This document shows, piece by piece, positions 56,809 to 64,000 of a stretch of 64,000 nucleotides of DNA. How positions within the stretch are numbered: the first letter of the stretch is position 1; every line of letters starts with the position of its first letter. Origin of the DNA: Seiridium cupressi (taxonomy: Eukaryota > Ascomycota > Sordariomycetes > Amphisphaeriales > Sporocadaceae). A model generated the notes under the pieces. That model was not told the DNA's origin, did not search any database, and was given only the letters and a program-made list of their open reading frames with translations. Location of the stretch: contig JARVKI010000099.1 in assembly GCA_036674765.1 (NCBI GenBank), positions 85,249-149,248 of the forward strand. The letters are read 5' to 3'. Made by a program: the position numbers and the translations under genes.

Positions 56809-58797
56809 GTTTGTTATATTACCTCAATGGTGGGTGATACTGACATTCTAGTCGACGTGAATTTGATAGCATGTGACGGTGGCGGACGTTTGACTTAATT
56901 CATTGATTTCGACACTCTTGAAAAATGAGACAATTGCGTTTCATGAGTTCAACGGTTGACGAAATCAGCTCAAAGCAAGGTTCCGCCTTTGTGTATGAGG
57001 CTGGACCGATGATGTCAGTATGCCGAGGATCAGATCATCCAGGGCTACAACCTGAGGCGGCGCGCGTAACGGTCATGGAGATCGGCTGCCTTGAAGCCCG
57101 ATTCGGTGAATCCTTCAGCTCTAGACAAAAACAGACGTTACAGGAATCGGCAGGCTCTTAATTGGAACTGCATAGCCCCGCTCGGGATGCCGATGTCGTG
57201 TGGGTGAGATTGGGCACGCTGTGTTGCTGTGGTTGCTGCTGGAAACCACGTTACCGACTCTACGCAGGGGTTTGGGGTTTGGTGGACGACGGAGAGTGGT
57301 GGCAGAATAATGCCTGGCACTCTACGGTCATCCGCCAGCTCCCACACTTACTGTGGTAGCATTTCACTCATGTCACCCGTCCTCGGCTAGCTTATATGCG
57401 GGATGCATGTTGGCACGCAATAATGGGGCAGTGCACAGTGTCAAATCTTGGCGTTAATGACTGCCCTGCTGCAGCCAGTGCAACACCACGTCAGACTAGG
57501 ATAAATTCCATGCAAGCAGTCAGTCGATGACTCGAATCTAAGCCCGTCACTCTCATCCCTTATTTTGGCAACACAATCATCATGCTTCACTGTATCTGTA
57601 TCTCTGATGCTGGGCCTCGAAAGCTAAGGCGTGATGATATAGGTGAGTTCTCGCCATATCGTGTGGCAAGCTTTGGATCAAGTACCCAACCTCCCACCCT
57701 AGGTTCAAGTACCCCAATTGAAGGATTTGAAAAACGAACTCTGGGAGAAGAGTCAAATGCTGTTGGAACGGGCTGAGCGATTTGAAACGTAGCATAGTCC
57801 TCAAAAGGACAATCATTCACACTCCAGATCGATGTGCCTTTTTACGTACCTCAATGTTATTGCATCGGCCTCCATGGCCTCCATATTACCTTCCAGGCCC
57901 AGAAACGTGTTAGTAAGATTTACAGCTACGGTGTAGATACGTCAGCGACTTCCCCTGATTGATGGCCCACCACGGTTGCCGCTTGTTGCATCGAATGGAC
58001 TAAACTATTGGGTGCTGTCCGCGCCGCTTTTCAACAGTCCCATGACGTGGATGATACTGAGGCACTACTTGTGACACTGGTATTTCTTCTTGTATACGAT
58101 GCTTTTAGCTCAGATCGTCACTAGATCATCAGATCCTTTGGCATGATGGTCTCTCCGAACAGCAGGCACCTATTAAAAGAGAAATCGACACATTGTGACG
58201 CACCTTCAAGTGTTGGAACTTATTTGTGGTGTCAGACCTGTTATTCCCGTCTTCGATTTCGTCCTGCTGTGAACTGTGGCCACTTCAGGACAACCACCAT
58301 AGATCATGATATGAGCATATCTTGACAGCTAATCCATATTTCCCTTTTGAGATACTCGCTTTCATTTCTTATAATTAGGTTAAAACTTGCAGCAAAACGA
58401 TGCAGCATCCTTGACGGCTGATTTGTCAATGCCATTTTCTATTTTGAGATTGAGTGAGAGATACAGTAGCTCGGTATGGATTTTCAACCAACATTCCTAC
58501 CGCCAGGGTCACGTATTGCCGTTGAAGATCGATCAATCCAACATAACGAAAACTACATTTCGATGGATCTCATGGCAGTGTTTGTTTCTAGATGCTCCTC
58601 GCAGCCTCGGACATATGATTCTATAGTTGAGCTCGATATGTATATATGTTGTGCTCAGCACTGGTGATTGTTTCCCGGGTCATGAAGAGAAGAAACAGCC
58701 GTTCCACCCATTTCCCTACAACTGTCAACGCTTGTTAATCACCTACATTTATTTTATTTCAAAACATCAGCTAGAGCTTCTGAATGCCTACGTAGCC
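56809..58797. other. Gene-poor stretch with possible decayed gene
   Basis: About 2 kb with no supported gene. Around 57705-57780, after a CCCTAG acceptor-like site, a plus-strand exon-like piece (VQVPQLKDLKNELWEKSQMLLERAERFE) has coiled-coil character and ends in TAG. Further fragments up to about 58110 (WPTTVAACCIEWTKLLGAV, LLVTLVFLLVYDAF) lie in a connected frame with stops. They may be remains of one gene whose family I do not recognise. Confidence 0.35.
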
Positions 58798-60411
58798 ATG
58801 CTCTCATATCTCAAACTTGCCACATTTGCAACGTGGATCGCTACAAGCTCACATGTTGCTCTCGTTTCTGCGTATCGCCTACCCGCCTCCCGTATTCAGG
58901 GGCGTCGTCCCATACCAGACACCACGCAGAGTACTCCTACACCCACGAAAAGCGATGATCTTTGCTTTAGTCCCGTGCCGAGTCAATCTTCCGCGTCCAA
59001 TGCTTCAGAATGGCGCGGCGTTCCCTCTTTCATGGACAGCATCATCACCAATCGCATTCAACCCAACGGTGGAATAGGTATGATACGTCCTTGTGTGGTC
59101 TGACTCATGATTGACATCTAACGTATTTCAGAGGATTGGCTAACCAAGTTTACTTCAATTTTCCAAGATTCGACTGCCATGAACTGTTTCAACGTAGATG
59201 ATCCATCGTGCAAGGTTGGTCAGATATCAACACTCTCCCCTATAACGTCAACTAATGGTGATCAGTCACCGCCTCTAAGTGACTGCCAAAGTCTTGAGGC
59301 TGGCCAAGATGGAAAGAAAGAGGCATATTGGACTCTAGTCACCGCCGCGAACTTCCACGACGTTATGGCCGTTTTCCTCGGTATTTTTGATACAGCGACA
59401 TTTGCAACAACTTACGACATTAGCTCTATTAGCGGTAACATTACGATTAAAGCACCGTCAACAGACTCGAAATCGTTATTGACCAATATCGCAAGCGCTT
59501 TTAGTATTTCTGGAGCAGCAACAGGCGTAGCTTCAGGGCCGTTGGGTGGCGCTCTTGGAGTCATTGGTGGCATAATATCGGTTGCCGCGAACAACATCAA
59601 GGCTCCCACAACACCTAGCACGGAAGTCGCACTCGACCAAAAGATGAAAGAATCCTTCCAGGGCATTCAGGACGCTATTGGTGCCTTGCTGAAGGCCATG
59701 TTTCTCACTGGGACACTGGATGATGTCAAGGGTCTGGAAAACAGTTACCCTCCTGGCAGTACGTATAAAAACTCAATTTCCAAGTTTCTCGACCAGGGTA
59801 GATTTTTCTACGGCACCCACTACCTTCAAGAAGATGACCTGAGGATGAACTTGGTGTCGGTAGCCCTGACTGAAGCAAATTACTATATTCTGAAAGATGG
59901 TTTCTCGCCGGATAAATGTCCTACGGGAAATTCGGGGGTGGTCATCGATGGCAGTTGTTTTACTTTGGAAGCCGCTGGACCGGGGGGGTATCCGTTGGCC
60001 CCAGGTACGCGGGAGAGATACACCGTGGAAGCCGAGAGGGAAATCCTCGATTTCGTCACCAAGACACATAAAATCAACCTGGATGATCTTTATCAGGTGT
60101 CATACGATTGTGAGCAGAAACACAACGCATACAACGTCCAATCTCCCATCGGAACAATCAATTTCGACACTAGTACTCGCCAAAACTGCTTCTACGATGT
60201 CCCAGTCATCCAAGCCAGCTACAAAGATACTTCGAAAGTTTCCAATCAATCTCCCTGCTATGTCGTCTACAACAAAGACACTGGCCAAAACAAGAAAGCA
60301 GGCTCTACGTTCCTTCCAGACAACCTTGCCCACATATTTGATGCAAAGACCGATGTATACGATTTCTGCGCGGAATGTACTGATAGCGCTGGCATATGTG
60401 CCGGTACCTAG
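58798..60411 (+). CDS. Secreted protein, DUF7872-like, unknown function
   Basis: Two exons (58798-59077 and 59132-60411) give 519 residues. The ATG at 58798 starts a signal peptide (MLSYLKLATFATWIATSSHV). A Pro/Ser/Thr-rich pro-region leads to a helical domain (YWTLVTAANFHDVMAVFLG). A striking Gly/Ala-rich hydrophobic stretch follows at about residues 245-290 (FSISGAATGVASGPLGGALG, VIGGIISVAANNI). The C-terminal half has eight or more cysteines in pairs, consistent with disulphides (DKCPTGN, GSCFTLEA, SYDCEQ, DFCAECTDSAGICAG). The order resembles fungal secreted proteins of the DUF7872 group, which are uncharacterised. The hydrophobic hairpin in a soluble secreted protein is unusual and could serve membrane insertion, but that is inference only. 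Confidence 0.65.
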
Positions 60412-62585
60412 TCTGGGAGCTGAGCTCTGTCGAGAAAAAAAGATCAAAACCCGCACTCTATTACGATTATGCAGCGCGTAAATCATTGGGAAAGGGTTAT
60501 GTATCAAAATGATGCCCTGGTAACCTTTCAGGCTGCAGCTGCGTGGGGAGAAGCCTGAAGCAGTCATCGACCCCTTTCCTCGAAGTATAAACTCTAATAG
60601 GGATTCAAGAGATTTGTAAGCAATTATTATAAACATGAACTCTTTTACTTCGTCATAATAAATTACACAGGTCATTAGGGCTGGGGTCTAAATCCTAAAC
60701 AGCTGTTTGGGCATGTTGTTAATCGTTTGTTACCAGGTTACTACATATCCAAAAAGACTGGTCCGTTAGCGGAGCTACGATATAAGGCGGGGCACTTTTA
60801 CCTGCATACCTGATCCAGTATATATTGAACTGCAGATTTTGAAGGGACCTTGGAAGATTTTGTATCATGCTGCCGATCCGTTGGATTGGAGAAGTTCCTC
60901 TCAAAGCCGTGTCCAACTCATGGAATCGTCTTTGCGCGGTACCAAGAAGGTCGAGGCCACGCAGCCCTCCACATCCGCTGTCGGATTATTATTAACGTGT
61001 TTAAAGGTGAAAAAACACGACGAGGCCCGTAGTAACGAGGATGGAGCACTGTTCAAGGTCAGGTGTCTCAGTGCTGAGCTGGATTCGATAGATATTTGCA
61101 AATTACGTTCTTTGAGATTATCTGCAGGAACTCTGTGCAGGTAGGAAGGACCTGAAATTCCTCAAGCCATCCAGCGTAAGTCGGACGAGTTCTACCCAGG
61201 CCGGTCAGAAAATATACAATAGCTTTCCTATGCCGACGGCACTTATCCATGATTAGACGGCCTGCTTTGGGTTTCGGCCTTTTCCCCCAGCGATACGTCT
61301 TGGACACCTTCCACGCCCGCAAGTGGGCCGATGTGCATATCCCCGTGGGTCATGGACCACGTCGGCCACTCCTGCTCCAGCGGCAGGTGGAATCTTGTCC
61401 AGGTTATTGCCCCTTTCCCAACGCGCTTCGCTGTTTCCTTAGTACGAGCCATGATGAAAGGGCACTGTATACATGAGGATGAAGTTTTCGCTTTCGTGAC
61501 GACAAACGTTAACTTGGTGCGTAACCGATCTCATATGTACCTATGGAAGACGGGCTACTCTACGCTTACACGGACATTAGTACTAGACATCGGAACACCA
61601 GTGGCTACCTAGTTACATAGTAGGTTCAGCTGACCATCTAACCTCTGGAAACTAGAAAGGATACATTGTACATACTATGGACGGGGTTGCGAAAGCCGGG
61701 TTACCCGAACTGTCCAAGGCCACGAATACGGCAATCTGCTGGTATTTAATTCATTCAGCACATGCTCGGCCATTTTCCGATCCCAACACCTCCCGGGTTA
61801 AACATCTCTACGCCGGAAAGCACCGACTATATACAATAATGCCCATTCAAATGTCGTCCTGATACATTGGCGCACTTGGGAGCCGCAACGTTTGTTCGCT
61901 TCACTACCGTTTAGCCATCTTCTCCATTTCGAGCCCGGTTGCGTATGGCACGTTGGTATGTCTCTAACATCCGCTCTCGCAGCAATCTTAAGTCTTCAAA
62001 AGGAACGGCCTAGCCTGTAATGCCGAAAAAGCTGGAACGAGTTAATAGTCTCGTCATGGTTCTCTTTCTAGTCAAATGAGAATTGCCAACATCTCTTCCT
62101 CCAAGAATGTGCCACTATGCGTAACGTGGCAATTACGATCAAAAAGCTTAGGTCGAACAACGACGATGGGCTAACACATGGTAGAAAATTACCACATTAC
62201 ATACTCTTAAACACGCGGAATAGTTTAGTACCCTGAGCTTGAACCTCGGCCTACAGCTGGCACTAGTCTTTGATATCACCTCCTCCTAGTGCAGGTACGC
62301 CCAACTCACCATCAATCTGCACGAATACCCCAACTACGGCTAAGATGATTAGCTCTTCGAAGACATGCAAGGATTAAATCGGAGAGGACAAGAACTTTGA
62401 CATTGTGCTTGTGTACGTGGCACGATAGTTTCGATTACCTGGGAAATCTTTCTGTCCACAAAAGGAGCACGTACATTTATGTTCACGTACGTATAGCATC
62501 TCAACGCAATGGCTCGGCCAATCTTATCGTCACTGAAAACCTCTAACGATTCAGCAATCCGTGTTAGGTATACTACAATCCCCAT
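60412..62585. other. Gene-poor stretch
   Basis: About 2.2 kb with short frames on both strands and none with recognisable domains or a coherent intron pattern. It probably includes the 3' flank of the AAA+ relic. Confidence 0.45.
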
Positions 62586-64000
62586 TCAATCTAGCATACG
62601 ATCATCGAATAGCGAATACAGTATGTCCGTAATTAAACCAACAGTCAACTGCTCTTTACTGGATCGAACAATCAATGTCGCGGAAGAAACTGCGTTCTTA
62701 ATCTATAAAAGGTTGATTCAGTACAAGTTCGAATCGGGAGGATTATATTTATCGTCGAGTGCACTCACTTCACGTCCATTGAGGGGATGCTTCGCCAACG
62801 CCTCTATATCATCGAGCCTTTGAACCACTGTGGATCTCCCTTTGGTCGGTATCCACAGATCTCACAGCAATCGTTGGCCGGCGACATTCCTCGTTTCCTC
62901 ACTCACCGCCAGGTGATCTCGCTCGGCAGATGATTCAGAAAATCTTTCCACAACTTGAATCGGCTTGTTTCGTCCAACGAAGGGTAATTGAACTTGAAAT
63001 GCATGCGGCCTAGGGAATGTTATTAGCAGTCAGCCACAAGCTCCACGTAAGGGATACCAAGCACTTGTGAAAGCTTCGTCCATGTCTTTGTCCCGATTAG
63101 TTGTCAGAATCATAATTCTCTCAAAATATCTGTGCAATTGTCAGTCAAAAAATGAGAAGGAAACAATTGATTGCATAATGCTGTGAACAACGGGGATAAA
63201 AACCGGAATGGCAACTCACTCAAGCCTCCGCAGAAAGAGACTGACCAACGCATTGCGCTCAAGATTCCCAATGTTGCGCTTGTGAAGAAACACATCTGCC
63301 TCATCAATGAGAAGCACACACCCCCACCTTCGGGCCATTTCAAGTGCCATGGAGAGCCTGTCATCTGTGGTGATGATATTTGTCCCGAGCTCGCCGGCCG
63401 AGACGACGTATAGTGGCCGTTGCGTCATTTATGCAACCGCCTCAGCTGTCAAGGTCTTGCCCACACCAGGACTACCGCTCAGGAGCCCAACAAGTCATCT
63501 GCCTTTCCCTCTGACAATGTCATCAAACCCAGCGCTGTCAACTTGGTGTGCAGTAACCAAATTGCTGATCATCCTCCGTTTCTTCTCATCCAGGATCAGT
63601 CTGTCGAATGCCGTATCATTCCAAATTACGTTTGTGATTTGATTCACCGCAAATGCACCCCACTCCTTGGCGCGGAAACTGAATCCCAATACTCTGTGGT
63701 TGCAGAACATGATATCATCATCCGCCAGCTGCTTTCTGTCAATTTTGACGGTATACATGGGGTCTAGCAGTGGGCTATTGCTATCGTATCTGCTGAATGC
63801 GACCGGGTCGACAATGATTCGTCCAGTTGAGTCGAAGCGCTCCTCCAACTCGCTTTCCTTAACCATCGATGGTCGCCCGCCTGGGATTTGAATCGGTCTA
63901 GCCGTAGGTGGCATAGGTATAGGCTGATGGACGGCAATATGGGGAGAAATCCGTATATTGAGGTCCTCCGTGAGGATGATGATGAAGGGAGAAGGAAGCT
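62586..64000 (-). pseudogene. AAA+ ATPase, C-terminal part, two in-frame stops, runs off the window
   Basis: Read on the minus strand, the frame is open to the window edge and carries the linker before a fungal AAA+ domain (NDTAFDRLILDEKKRRMISNLV). The frame is closed by TGA at 63495-63497 just before the P-loop (SGSPGVGKTLTAEAVA), and again by TAA at 63429-63431. It then continues in the same frame with Walker B (GCVLLIDEADVFL) and NALVSLFLRRLE. Normal introns follow, with EYFERIMILTTNRD, then SRMHFKFNYPSLDE, the sensor-2 region (KHPLNGRE, IKNAVSSATL), and a stop at 62586-62588. The layout fits the DUF7025/AAA+ group of fungi. Two nonsense codons flanking the P-loop make a functional ATPase unlikely, while splice sites and later exons look intact, so inactivation seems recent. 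Confidence 0.78.

Overview
The window reads as nuclear DNA of a filamentous ascomycete (Pezizomycotina). Genes are broken by short introns of about 43-80 nt with GT..AG borders. Typical fungal families are present: HET domain, DUF7708/NB-ARC/TPR NLR, 2EXR, CmcJ/AsaB-like oxidoreductase, an Ecm33-like GPI protein and an extracellular intradiol dioxygenase. No prokaryotic operons, rRNA genes, tRNA genes or CRISPR arrays were seen. The genus cannot be fixed from the sequence alone. All gene models below were spliced by eye.

Left part (1-16.3 kb): a broken ankyrin gene, then a likely catabolic group. This is an HpcH/HpaI-type aldolase divergent from a zinc-dependent polyol/sugar-alcohol dehydrogenase, followed by an APC-family permease. 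Next come a CorA-like membrane protein and an MFS transporter.

Middle (16.3-46.6 kb): an accessory-looking stretch with long gene-poor gaps. It holds two decayed HET-domain genes (17.1 and 44.8 kb), a secreted intradiol dioxygenase, a CmcJ/AsaB-type oxidoreductase with a damaged last splice site, an NB-ARC/TPR NLR with one frame break, a serine beta-lactamase-like hydrolase and a small secreted protein with a frame break in its signal peptide. It also holds an ankyrin protein with a fungal NLR-type N-terminus and a polytopic TRP/flavin-carrier-like membrane protein.

Right part (46.6-64 kb): a compact conserved block comes first: palmitoyl-protein thioesterase, a ribosomal-L1-domain nucleolar protein, and a divergent CTD-kinase cyclin. 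Then follow a 2EXR protein with a frame break, a DUF5519 protein, an Ecm33-like cell-wall protein, a secreted DUF7872-like protein and, at the edge, an AAA+ ATPase gene with two in-frame stops.

Two themes stand out. First, non-self-recognition-type genes (HET, NLR, ankyrin with an NLR-like N-terminus) are concentrated here, several of them decayed. Second, three otherwise intact genes each miss a continuous frame by exactly one base. In each case the summed exon length is off a multiple of three by one, which points either to recent mutation or to assembly indels.
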